A DNA stretch of 26,739 nt from Candidatus Cloacimonadota bacterium (GCA_014384665.1 JACNFI010000112.1:1-26739); one strand, 5' to 3'; positions 15,387 to 23,602 are shown, counted from the first letter of the stretch. Notes: generated from the sequence alone by a model not told the origin. Numbers and translations: made by a program.

Positions 15387-15581
15387 TATGTAAATGTCAA
15401 AAATCAAAATTGTTACTATTAAATATAAAATTGAATTTAATTAAAAATTTTGTCAACTTTTTTGAATCTTTTAATGTCAAATATTAAAGGTCAAATGCCA
15501 AACGAAATCCAAATTTATAAATGACAAGTTTTTGGATTTATATTCTTTAGTATTTGAATTTTGTATTTGATCTGATATTTG

Positions 15582-15600
15582 TCCCCAATTGAATTGGGGA
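15582..15600 (-). terminator. Palindrome downstream of the amidase gene
   Basis: TCCCCAATT G AATTGGGGA, a perfect 9-bp inverted repeat 17 bp past the amidase stop codon. On the minus strand it is followed by ACAAATAT rather than a T-run, so a terminator function is only tentative; it may be another palindromic repeat. The AT-rich sequence around it (15400-15580) contains loosely repeated AATGTCAAAT / AAATGCCAAA words. Confidence 0.35.
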
Positions 15601-15616
15601 TTGAAATTTGGATTTT

Positions 15617-16729
15617 CTAATTCATCTTATCATATTTTTCTTTAAACTGCTTTATACTATCATATATTGCTTTAGCAGCTTGATTCTGGAACCAACTTGA
15701 TTTCAATCTTTGTTCTTCCCATTTATTAGAAAGAAATGCCACCTCTACCAAAACAGCGGGCATAAATGCCCCTCTTAGCACATAGAAGTTTGCATACTTA
15801 ACTCCTTTATCTTTTGTGTCTAATTCTTTCACCAAGGAGTTTTGACATATCTCTGCCAATTCTATACTCTCAATCAGGTATTCACTTTGACGCATATCAT
15901 AAAGAATAAAATCTAAATCTGTGTAGCGTTTAATACTCTCTGGGTCTTCAAATCTGATAGCATCATTTTCCAGAGCCTCTACTGCTCGTGCTTCATCAGT
16001 TTTAGCCGGAGAAAGGTAATAAACCTCCGTGCCATTTGCTTTTCTATTATACGCTGCATTACAATGAATGCTAATAAAAAGGTCTGCTTGATGGTTATTT
16101 GCAAAATCAGTTCTATCTCCCAATGATACAAATTTATCCGTTTCCCGAGTAAGAAGCACTTCTACATCAAGATTTTTACTCAATAATTCTTTTACTTCTT
16201 TTGAGATTTCCAAAACAATATCTTTTTCTTTTAGTTTTAGAATTCTTCCAACTGCTCCTGGGTCCTTTCCTCCATGTCCTGGGTCTATGACAATTTTCTT
16301 TATCAAAAAATTTTCCATTGAAGAAAGATTAACAATAATGCAATTTCCCTCTATAATAACTAATTCTGAAAAAAGTTTTTTGCTACATAATTGAATGAAA
16401 TGCTCTGGAACATAAAAATTGCCATCAGCTATTCTGATGTCAGCATACAAGTTGTAATTTTGGTTGCCAAATTTTACCCATTTGGTATAAAAGAAGAACT
16501 TACATTTTTTCTCAAAAATAGTAAGGGTAATAGTTTGTGAATTAGGTTCAATACTAACTTTTCCATCAAATACTCTTTCCAAATCATAGATATTAAAGTA
16601 ATTCCGATTATCCAGTTTCACGACAAGCAAATGGTCCTTTCTGGATGAGTTCACATAGGAAACTGAATATTCACTTGCAATAAGCTGAGTAGATATAGTC
16701 AAAAAAATAATAAAAATGATTTTTTTCAT
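15617..16729 (-). CDS. N-acetylmuramoyl-L-alanine amidase (Amidase_3, AmiC-like), 370 aa
   Basis: Secreted zinc amidase that cuts the bond between MurNAc and the stem peptide, typically for daughter-cell separation. Seen: signal peptide MKKIIFIIFLTISTQLIAS; residues about 20-135 resemble the copper-amine-oxidase-like N-terminal domain (YFNIYDLERVFDGKVSIEP ... GNFYVPEHFI); then the catalytic domain from KIVIDPGHGGKDPGAVG. Zinc ligands H152, E168 and H222 (LFISIHCNA) and the catalytic E329 (PAVLVEVAFLSN) are all present. Length is normal. The gene diverges from polA across a 111-bp intergenic space. No RBS of full strength is visible before ATG 16729. Confidence 0.93.
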   Translation of the reverse strand: MKKIIFIIFLTISTQLIASEYSVSYVNSSRKDHLLVVKLDNRNYFNIYDLERVFDGKVSIEPNSQTITLTIFEKKCKFFFYTKWVKFGNQNYNLYADIRIADGNFYVPEHFIQLCSKKLFSELVIIEGNCIIVNLSSMENFLIKKIVIDPGHGGKDPGAVGRILKLKEKDIVLEISKEVKELLSKNLDVEVLLTRETDKFVSLGDRTDFANNHQADLFISIHCNAAYNRKANGTEVYYLSPAKTDEARAVEALENDAIRFEDPESIKRYTDLDFILYDMRQSEYLIESIELAEICQNSLVKELDTKDKGVKYANFYVLRGAFMPAVLVEVAFLSNKWEEQRLKSSWFQNQAAKAIYDSIKQFKEKYDKMN

Positions 16730-16787
16730 AATTTAAAATCTATAATTTTTTTTGTGCCTTGAGGTCTTTGTGGCTAATTAGAATTTT

Positions 16788-16817
16788 TTGTCAATTTATT
16801 ATTGACACTTTGATAAT
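16788..16817 (+). promoter_or_regulatory. Candidate polA promoter with central palindrome
   Basis: TTGTCA (16788-16793), an 18-bp spacer and GATAAT (16812-16817) make a plausible sigma70-type promoter 23 bp before the polA ATG. It overlaps a perfect 7-bp inverted repeat TGTCAAT-TTATT-ATTGACA (16789-16807), which places a TTGACA facing each way in the amidase/polA divergent region. Regulation by a dimeric repressor is possible but unproven. Confidence 0.4.
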
Positions 16818-16840
16818 GAATTTGGAAATTTGATTTTATT

Positions 16841-19528
16841 ATGAAAGAGAAACTTTATATCATTGACGGTACGGCGGTTATTTACCGCTCTTTTTATGCT
16901 TTTAAGAATAGGCCTTTGATAAATTCAAGAGGAGAAAACACCAGCGCTATTTTTGGCTTTCTTCGTACAATTATTTCTATAATTGAGAAATTTAATCCAA
17001 AGTATTTTGCTATTACTTTTGATGAAAGAGAACCTACATTTCGTCACAAGAAATATCCAGAGTATAAGGCTACAAGAGACAAAATGCCTGAAGAATTGCT
17101 TGACCAATTAGAACCGATTCAAGAATCAGTAAAGTCTGCCAATATCCCCCACTTATCCTTGCCTGGCTTTGAAGCTGATGACATAATTGGAACTCTCACA
17201 CAAAAATTCTCTGACAACTGCGATGTTGTAATCGTTTCTCGCGATAAGGATTTTTATCAACTTGTGAGCGATAAGGTTAGTTTATTTGACTTGTCAAAAG
17301 ATAAGTTTGTTGGCAAAGAAGAGGTTAAAAAGAAGTTTGGCACCACTCCTGATAAGGTTATTGATATTCTGGCATTGACTGGCGACTCTGCTGATAATGT
17401 TCCTGGCATTCCAAAAGTTGGCATCATAACTGCAAAAAAATTGATTCAGCAATTTGGCAGTTTGGAAAATATTCTGGCAAATAGCGAAAAAATAACACAA
17501 AAGCATATACAAGAAAATATGGCAAAATTCAGCCAGCAGGGAATTTTATCAAAGGAATTGGTTACCATCAACCGCAACGTGCCAATAGATGTATCACTGG
17601 AGGACTTTACCCTTCAAAATATTTTTAATGAAGATTTAAGAGAATTCTGTGAACGATATGAACTGAACACATTTCTAAAATATTTTGGAAGTAAAAAAGA
17701 TGCCTCACCTACCGAAAAAATTGAGTATTGTACAGTTAATAATGAAACAGAATTTGAGAAACTTTTGTCCGAATTGCAGAAACAGGAAAAAATCTCTATT
17801 GATCTTGAAACAAACTCTTGCAGCCCTATTAACGGCAAAATAGTTGGCATCTCAATCTGTTTTGAAAACAGTAAAGCTTACTATATTCCAATTAGACATT
17901 ATATTGGAAAGCAACTAAGTGCTAAAGAAGTCTTACCTTCTATAAAACCAATTTTAGAAGATGATAAAAAATACTTCATAGGTCATAATATAAAGTTTGA
18001 TTATATGATTTTCCAAAACGAGGGAATAGAAATTTCAAATCTATATTTTGATACGATGATAGCTTCTTATCTTCTTTCGCCAGAGGAACATCGGCATAAT
18101 CTTGATATGGTTAGCTTACGATATTTACATCATAAAATGATTCCTATTGAAGAACTTATCGGTAAGAAAGGAAAAAATCAGATGAGTTTTACTGAAACTC
18201 CCATTGAAGATGCCACAGAATATTCTGGTGAAGATGCTAATATTACTTTTAGGTTATGGAAAGTTTTTGAGAAAAAGTTAGCGGAATTGGATATGCAGGA
18301 CCTGTTTTTTAAGATTGAAATGCCTTTAGTCAAAACACTTGCAAATATGGAAAGAAACGGAATCTCTGTTGACCAGATTTTCTTTGCAAAACTATCAAAG
18401 GAGTTAGAACTCAAACTGGCAATTTTACAGAGAGATATTCATCAAATTGCTGGGGAAATTTTTAATATAGATTCTCCATTACAATTATCAAAAATATTAT
18501 TTGAGAAAATGCAACTACCTATTATCAAAAGAACCAAATCTGGTTATTCAACTGATATAGAGGTTCTAACGAAACTGAGCAGAGATTATGAAATTGCCCA
18601 AAATTTAATTCAATATCGTCAGTTAAAGAAGTTAAAATCAACTTATGTGGATGCTTTGCCAAAACTGATTAATCCAAGAACAGGTCGTATTCACTCATCA
18701 TTCAACCAGACAGTAACTGCAACCGGTCGGCTTTCAAGTTCAGAGCCAAATCTGCAAAATATTCCCATCCGCACAGAGATTGGTCGAGAAATGCGAAAAG
18801 GCTTTGTGCCACAGCGTTCTGAATTTTCAATTCTTTCTGCTGATTATTCTCAGATAGAATTGCGTGTAATGGCAATTATTTCTAAAGATGAGAATCTTAT
18901 AGCAAATTTTCAAAAAGGTGGAGATGTTCATGCACAAACAGCAGCTCTTGTATTTGGGGTAAAGGAAAATGAAGTAACTCCCAATCAGAGACGACAAGCA
19001 AAGGTGATAAACTTCGGTATTATGTATGGGATGGGTTCGTATTCTCTATCGCAAGATTTGGGTATCTCTCGTAAAGAGGCACGGGACTTTATTGAGAACT
19101 ACTTTTCGCATTATCCCAAAGTAAAGGATTACATTAACAAGACCATTGAGTTCGCTCACAAAAATGAGTATGTGAAGACCATTTTTAACCGTCGGCGCTA
19201 TCTACCTGGCATAAACAGTCGCAATCATCAGATTAAGGCATTTGCAGAACGAACTGCTATAAATATGCCTATTCAAGGAACTGCAGCTGACATTATCAAA
19301 ATCGCAATGAATAATATTTATCAAAAAATTAAAGATAAAGGTGATGAGATAAAGATGATAATACAAATTCACGATGAACTGGTTTTTGAAGTTAGAACTG
19401 ATATTATTGAGAAATACATTAATTTGATTAAAACTGAGATGGAATCAGTCTTGCCACCAAAATATAGCAATATTATTCCATTAGTTGTTGATATTGGAAA
19501 TGGTAAAAATTGGCTGGAAGCGCATTAA
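16841..19528 (+). CDS. polA: DNA polymerase I (895 aa)
   Basis: Repair and Okazaki-fragment-maturation polymerase. Three domains are present in order. The 5'-3' flap nuclease (about 1-290) has DGTAVIYRSFYAF and the GFEADDIIGT and SRDKDFYQL motifs. The 3'-5' exonuclease has all three active-site motifs intact (D321/E323 in IDLET, D387 in HNIKFD, Y461/D465 in YSGED), so it should proofread, unlike many Gram-positive and Thermus PolA enzymes. The family-A polymerase has motif A SADYSQIEL (D668), motif B RRQAKVINFGIMYG, and motif C IHDEL (D845, E846). Start ATG 16841 is followed at once by conserved sequence. The gene is monocistronic, with no downstream partner close by. Confidence 0.98.
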   Translation: MKEKLYIIDGTAVIYRSFYAFKNRPLINSRGENTSAIFGFLRTIISIIEKFNPKYFAITFDEREPTFRHKKYPEYKATRDKMPEELLDQLEPIQESVKSANIPHLSLPGFEADDIIGTLTQKFSDNCDVVIVSRDKDFYQLVSDKVSLFDLSKDKFVGKEEVKKKFGTTPDKVIDILALTGDSADNVPGIPKVGIITAKKLIQQFGSLENILANSEKITQKHIQENMAKFSQQGILSKELVTINRNVPIDVSLEDFTLQNIFNEDLREFCERYELNTFLKYFGSKKDASPTEKIEYCTVNNETEFEKLLSELQKQEKISIDLETNSCSPINGKIVGISICFENSKAYYIPIRHYIGKQLSAKEVLPSIKPILEDDKKYFIGHNIKFDYMIFQNEGIEISNLYFDTMIASYLLSPEEHRHNLDMVSLRYLHHKMIPIEELIGKKGKNQMSFTETPIEDATEYSGEDANITFRLWKVFEKKLAELDMQDLFFKIEMPLVKTLANMERNGISVDQIFFAKLSKELELKLAILQRDIHQIAGEIFNIDSPLQLSKILFEKMQLPIIKRTKSGYSTDIEVLTKLSRDYEIAQNLIQYRQLKKLKSTYVDALPKLINPRTGRIHSSFNQTVTATGRLSSSEPNLQNIPIRTEIGREMRKGFVPQRSEFSILSADYSQIELRVMAIISKDENLIANFQKGGDVHAQTAALVFGVKENEVTPNQRRQAKVINFGIMYGMGSYSLSQDLGISRKEARDFIENYFSHYPKVKDYINKTIEFAHKNEYVKTIFNRRRYLPGINSRNHQIKAFAERTAINMPIQGTAADIIKIAMNNIYQKIKDKGDEIKMIIQIHDELVFEVRTDIIEKYINLIKTEMESVLPPKYSNIIPLVVDIGNGKNWLEAH

Positions 19529-19780
19529 ACTGGTTGAATCAGTTGAATTGGTTGAATCGGTTTGCCAATTTCCCAGTTCACCAGTTTACCAGGGTTATCG
19601 TCTATCGGTTGTGAGGTTTGAATCGGCTTCCGTTATGCGTCAGACGACACGGTTGACGGTAACCGGTAAACCTTTTCCAGTCTCGAAACCATTTAACGAA
19701 ATACGGACTATTATTCGGTTAAATCAGTTGAATCGGGAATTGAATTATCCCAAATTTTTTATGCTAAATTTATTAGCGTT
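19529..19780. repeat. Intergenic region of short direct repeats after polA
   Basis: Gene-free. Starts with GGTTGAATC-type direct repeats (about three copies in 19531-19560, another as AAATCAGTTGAATCGG near 19722) and CAGTTCACC/CAGTTTACC words, then a CGGTTGACGGTAACCGGTAAA stretch that resembles 15141-15165. ORFs crossing it have no protein-like character. Confidence 0.55.
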
Positions 19781-19781
19781 T

Positions 19782-19845
19782 ACCCTGTTAGATGTTCTTA
19801 TAATCATTAACTCTTGAAATCTAATGGGATACTATCTAATAGGGT
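19782..19845. repeat. Degraded ACCC-GTTAGAT inverted repeat, second copy
   Basis: Arms ACCCTGTTAGAT (19782-19793) and ATCTAATAGGGT (19834-19845) match with one mismatch, followed by TTATTCGCGTCC and GCGGTTGA. It is the same repeat family as 4271-4335, inverted relative to it. Confidence 0.55.
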
Positions 19846-19917
19846 TTATTCGCGTCCATTTGCGGTTGATTTCATAGAAAATATGAATAATAACTCTTTA
19901 AATTTGTATTGAAAACT

Positions 19918-21180
19918 ATGCATATCAAATTAAAATATGGCATTGGCTACAAAGAGCTTGGTATTCCATTAAAAAATGTAATTGATATTCTTAAGTTGAA
20001 ATCTATTCATGGGAATGAGAATCCTGATCAATTAGTAAAAGAAAAACTCAACTCCCCTATTGGCACAGAACCGCTTTCAAAATTAATAGATAAGAAAAAT
20101 CCAAAAAATCTGGTAATACTTGTTAGCGACCAAACTAGACCTTTTCCTTATAAAAAATTGCCTAAAGTATTAGTTGACGAAATATTTTTAACTAACATTA
20201 AAAAAGGACGGATACGGTTTGTAATAGCCAATGGCACACACAGAAAAATGACTGAAAATGAAATACGGTCTCTTTATGGGAATTGGGTTGTTGATAATTT
20301 CAACTTTGAAAATCATGATTGTCGGGCAAACAATTTAGTTTATTATGGAAAAATGAAAAGTGGAAACGAACTTTGGATTAACAAAACTGTTGCCAATGCT
20401 GATTTTTTAATTACAATAGGAGTTATTGTTCCGCATTACTTTGCTGGCTTTAGTGGCGGCAGAAAGTCCATCTTGCCTGGAGTCTGTGGGTATGAAACTA
20501 TTCGTGCAAACCATTCCAATATTATTTATGATAATGCAAAATTAGGCAGATTAAAAGGTAATCCTGTCCATCTTGAGATGTGCGAAGCCGCACATAAAGT
20601 TGGCATAGATTTCTGCGTCAATATGGTGGTTAATAATAAAGATGAATTTGTACAATGCTTTGCTGGAGATATTGATAAAGTTTTTCAAACTGGTGTTGAA
20701 TATTTCAAAAGAGACCATTCTGTAAAATTTAATCAATTGGCTGATGTTGTATTCGTCTCAGCTGGGGGCTATCCAAAAGATGTTGACCTCAATCTGTCAC
20801 GAAAATGCGCTAATAATGTCTTTGATTTAACTAAACAAGGTGGGACAATTGTTCTGGTCGCAGAATGTATAGATGGCGTTGGCCAGGATGAAATGGAGAG
20901 AATTTTGCTCTCTGTTAAAAATTTGGATGCACTTTTTGCAATAAAAAAGGAAGATATTCAAGTTGATGAACATCGTGCCTTTGGAATAGGTAAATGCCTG
21001 AAAAAAGCAGACATTCTGTTTTTAAGCAGTATGAATCCAGAAAAAGTAAAAGAACTTCATCTTATTCCTATGAGTTCATTAAAGGATTGTATCAATTTTA
21101 TCTTGAAGAAACATAATAAGAATTACAAATCATATATTGTGCCAGATGGCTTAAAGTTTTTTCCTGTTTTGAAAAAATAA
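19918..21180 (+). CDS. LarA-family nickel-pincer enzyme (2-hydroxyacid racemase/epimerase-like), 420 aa
   Basis: Homologue of lactate racemase LarA, which uses a pyridinium-dithio-mononucleotide (NPN) nickel cofactor bound covalently to a lysine. Seen: SDQTRPFP, NGTHRKMTENE, HYFAGFSGGRKSILPGV and TIRANHS. Numbered from ATG 19918, H108, H173, K183 and H199 fall at essentially the positions of L. plantarum H108, H174, K184 and H200, so the cofactor lysine and nickel-ligand histidine are kept. A TTG in frame at 19909 is the longer alternative; I prefer ATG since MHIKLKYG is a typical beginning. LarA homologues act on various 2-hydroxyacids, so lactate is not assured. The cofactor-making genes larB, larC and larE are not in the window. 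The DUF362/ferredoxin gene follows 30 bp downstream, suggesting one transcript. Confidence 0.88.
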   Translation: MHIKLKYGIGYKELGIPLKNVIDILKLKSIHGNENPDQLVKEKLNSPIGTEPLSKLIDKKNPKNLVILVSDQTRPFPYKKLPKVLVDEIFLTNIKKGRIRFVIANGTHRKMTENEIRSLYGNWVVDNFNFENHDCRANNLVYYGKMKSGNELWINKTVANADFLITIGVIVPHYFAGFSGGRKSILPGVCGYETIRANHSNIIYDNAKLGRLKGNPVHLEMCEAAHKVGIDFCVNMVVNNKDEFVQCFAGDIDKVFQTGVEYFKRDHSVKFNQLADVVFVSAGGYPKDVDLNLSRKCANNVFDLTKQGGTIVLVAECIDGVGQDEMERILLSVKNLDALFAIKKEDIQVDEHRAFGIGKCLKKADILFLSSMNPEKVKELHLIPMSSLKDCINFILKKHNKNYKSYIVPDGLKFFPVLKK

Positions 21181-21210
21181 TTACACCTATTTGATTTAAA
21201 GAATTAAAAA

Positions 21211-22341
21211 ATGATTGAAGTAGTTGCAAAAAAATGTAAAAATTATGATATAAAAAAGATAAAGCAAATTTTTTTTGATATATTTTCATCATCTAATTTT
21301 ATAAGTAAGTTATCATCCCTCAATTCAGTTTTACTAAAACCGAATCTCTTAGGTCCTTATCCCCCTGAAAAAGGGGTAACAACCCATCCCATTTTTATCG
21401 CTGCATTGGTAGAACTTTTGAAAGATTATAATATAGAAATTTCGCTATTTGATAATCCTGGTGGTAATGTAAAATATAATGAGGTTCTTCAAAAATGCGG
21501 AATTCTGAATCTATCAAAAAAATATAATATTGAAATATTGGAGCCAGTTAAATCAGGAATTTATAAGTTTGGTGAAAAACCGGAATACATAATAAACAAA
21601 CCATTTTTAGATTGTCAGGCGATAATCAATCTGCCGAAATTGAAAACTCATACTTTAACTCTTTTTACAGGTGCAATAAAAAATATGTATGGAATCGTCC
21701 CGGGTTTAGCTAAATCAAATTATCATAGAATTGCTCCTCATCCCACAAAATTTGCAGAGATTGTTGTGGATATCTATTCACTCGTTAAAGATAAAATTAT
21801 TTTTAATCTTATGGATGGAATCATTGGTATGGATGGCAATGGTCCCTCTTCTGGTGATAGTAAAAATTTTGGAGTGATTTTGGGAAGCCCAGAAGCAATT
21901 GCTCTTGATTTCTGTGCATCAAAAATGATGGGATACAATCCGAAAAAGATACCAACTATTATGTTTGCAGCAGAGAGATATGGAATTTCTCATCAGGAGA
22001 TACAATTACAAGGCGATTTTAAAGAAACTTATAAACTTGAGAATGTCAATATAAGAAAGAGTAAAAATACAAACAAAATTATAAGATTATTTTCCCATCC
22101 TTTCAAAAGATTTATAAGAAAATTTTTCTGGGCATATCCTGATTTTCTGCCTGATAAATGTTCTAAATGTGGTAATTGTGTAAAATCCTGCCCTGTCTCT
22201 GCACTTGCAATTATTAAGGAGTCCCCCATCCCGCAATTGGATAGAGACAAATGTACTCTCTGCTTATGCTGTATTGAAATGTGTTCGGAAAATGCTGTTT
22301 TTTTGAAAAAAAGTTTTTTAGGTAAATTTCTAATAAAATAA
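21211..22341 (+). CDS. DUF362 domain protein with C-terminal 2x[4Fe-4S] ferredoxin (376 aa)
   Basis: N-terminal DUF362 domain (VLLKPNLLGPYPPEKGVTTHP, DNPGG, INLPKLKTHTLTLFTGAIKNMYG, LMDGIIGMDGNGPSSGD, GSPEAIALD) followed by a bacterial ferredoxin tail: C317-C320-C323-C327 and C348-C351-C354-C358, each a CX2CX2CX3C(P/S) cluster site. The second site ends CSEN rather than CP. DUF362 proteins are uncharacterised; the ferredoxin part implies electron transfer. It lies 30 bp after the LarA-like gene and is likely co-transcribed, so a redox or nickel-cofactor-related partnership is possible but inferred. No signal peptide or TAT motif, so cytoplasmic. Confidence 0.88.
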   Translation: MIEVVAKKCKNYDIKKIKQIFFDIFSSSNFISKLSSLNSVLLKPNLLGPYPPEKGVTTHPIFIAALVELLKDYNIEISLFDNPGGNVKYNEVLQKCGILNLSKKYNIEILEPVKSGIYKFGEKPEYIINKPFLDCQAIINLPKLKTHTLTLFTGAIKNMYGIVPGLAKSNYHRIAPHPTKFAEIVVDIYSLVKDKIIFNLMDGIIGMDGNGPSSGDSKNFGVILGSPEAIALDFCASKMMGYNPKKIPTIMFAAERYGISHQEIQLQGDFKETYKLENVNIRKSKNTNKIIRLFSHPFKRFIRKFFWAYPDFLPDKCSKCGNCVKSCPVSALAIIKESPIPQLDRDKCTLCLCCIEMCSENAVFLKKSFLGKFLIK

Positions 22342-22442
22342 ATCCTTCAAAAAGATAAAAATTTGACAAACTTTTAAGTAAATGATGATTTTGTCACTAA
22401 GAATAGATGAATAAAAAATATAAAATTTTGAAACTAATTATG

Positions 22443-22473
22443 TTGTTGAATAAACCAAAAAACTATTCAACAA
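22443..22473. repeat. Perfect stem-loop TTGTTGAATA / TATTCAACAA
   Basis: 10-bp perfect arms with an 11-nt A-rich loop, in the 308-bp gap between the DUF362 gene and the zinc-ribbon gene, upstream of a strong terminator. Together they could be a small untranslated RNA or a leader. Confidence 0.6.
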
Positions 22474-22516
22474 AAGAACTAATATTTCACAAATGCACTT
22501 TATGCAAATTATTTTT

Positions 22517-22549
22517 GGCATTTATGTAAATCCGTAAATGCCTTTTTTT
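22517..22549 (+). terminator. Rho-independent terminator
   Basis: GGCATTTA (22517-22524), 10-nt loop, TAAATGCC (22535-22542), then seven Ts. A near-perfect intrinsic terminator 175 bp beyond the DUF362 stop. An alternative 6-bp pairing AAATGC (22491-22496) with GCATTT (22518-22523) could compete with its left arm, as in attenuators. Confidence 0.75.
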
Positions 22550-22649
22550 ATAATTATGAAAATTCAAATCCTGAGTAAAAATTTAAAATTCAGTTTAGCA
22601 ATAGCAATATACAAAATTTGCTATAAAATATATTTATAAGGGAGTCTTC

Positions 22650-23363
22650 ATGTTAAGTGATATTGATATTCTCTGTCAATTGCAAAGTTTAGATAACAAG
22701 ATTACTAAAGCCATAAAAGAAAAAGAGAGATTACCAAAAATTATTGAAGAGTTTGAAAAAAAATCTAATGCTCAAGAAGAATCAATAAAAAATCTTAAAC
22801 AGCGTTTCGAACAAAATCTGCATCAGCAAAAGAGATTAGAACTCGATATCACTATAAATAATAGAGATATTAACAAATATGAAAATCAGTTATTATTAGT
22901 TAAAACAAATAAAGAATATAAGGCTTTAAATTCTGAAATTACTCACCGTAAAGAAAAAAATACAGAAATTGAGGAGCAACTTATAGAATTATTGGAAGCA
23001 GAAGCTTGCATTAAAGAAGAAAAAAAGAAACTTGAAGAACTATTTAACAAAGATAAGATAATATTAGAAAAAGAGAAAGATAAAATATACGATGAAATTG
23101 AAAAATTAATAACTTTAATTAGAAAATTAGAAGAAAAAAAAGTATATCTTTCAAAAAAAATTCCAGAAAACTTGTATACAAAGTATAAATTACTAATTAA
23201 ACATAAAAATGGTAAAGCAATAGCTTCTATTGAAAATAGTGTTTGCTCTGGATGTCATTTTCGTATTCGTTCTCAAATTATTGTTGAGGTTTATAAAGGT
23301 GAGAAAATAACAACCTGTGAAAATTGTTCAAGAATATTAGTTCCTCCCAATAAAATCTGCTAA
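22650..23363 (+). CDS. CT398/DUF164-type coiled-coil protein with C4 zinc ribbon (237 aa)
   Basis: A long Glu/Lys-rich coiled-coil hairpin (about residues 10-175) followed by a C-terminal zinc ribbon with C199, C202 (VCSGCHFRI) and C223, C226 (TTCENCSRIL). This is the layout of the CT398 / 'C4-type zinc ribbon' family; members interact with sigma-54 or flagellar/secretion factors in Chlamydia and other bacteria, but a role here is not shown. A good ribosome binding site AAGGGAG (22638-22644) sits 5 bp before ATG 22650. The gene runs into rnpB: its last codons lie in the left arm of the predicted P1 helix of RNase P RNA, so it and rnpB are probably made from one transcript and separated by processing. 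Confidence 0.88.
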   Translation: MLSDIDILCQLQSLDNKITKAIKEKERLPKIIEEFEKKSNAQEESIKNLKQRFEQNLHQQKRLELDITINNRDINKYENQLLLVKTNKEYKALNSEITHRKEKNTEIEEQLIELLEAEACIKEEKKKLEELFNKDKIILEKEKDKIYDEIEKLITLIRKLEEKKVYLSKKIPENLYTKYKLLIKHKNGKAIASIENSVCSGCHFRIRSQIIVEVYKGEKITTCENCSRILVPPNKIC

Positions 23364-23380
23364 AGAAAATTAGACAATCG

Positions 23381-23397
23381 TCCCGATTCTATCGGGA
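23381..23397. repeat. TCCCGAT palindrome inside RNase P helix P3
   Basis: TCCCGAT TCT ATCGGGA, preceded by CG to give TCGTCCCGAT, the same ten bases as the intergenic palindrome at 4555-4564. It occupies the P3 position right before GGAAAGTCC. Confidence 0.8.
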
Positions 23398-23481
23398 AGG
23401 AAAGTCCGAACACCAGGAGCAAAATACTTCGTAACACGAAGTCCCTGTGATGGGAAGATAGTGCCACAGAAAAGAAACCGT

Positions 23482-23507
23482 TCCCGATATGCCTTTGGCT
23501 ATCGGGA
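23482..23507. repeat. TCCCGATA palindrome inside RNase P helix P12
   Basis: TCCCGATA / TATCGGGA with an inner GCC-TTT-GGC stem. The same GCCTTTGGC word appears at 4351-4359 in the long mobile element. It stands at the P12 location between ACCG and AAAGGGTGAAA. Confidence 0.8.
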
Positions 23508-23602
23508 GAAAGGGTGAAAAGGTGGTGTAAGAGACCACCAGTTCCGATGGTGACATCGGAAGCTCGGTAAACCTTATTGGTGCAAGGTCAAATAAGAGAG
23601 GA

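Noticed and set aside
19485..19817. 110-aa ORF on + overlapping the polA end
   Set aside because: Runs through direct repeats (VESVELVESV) after polA; no start signal and no homology-like pattern.
22363..22392. Sigma70 promoter from TTGACA at 22363
   Set aside because: No acceptable -10 sequence at 16-18 bp spacing.
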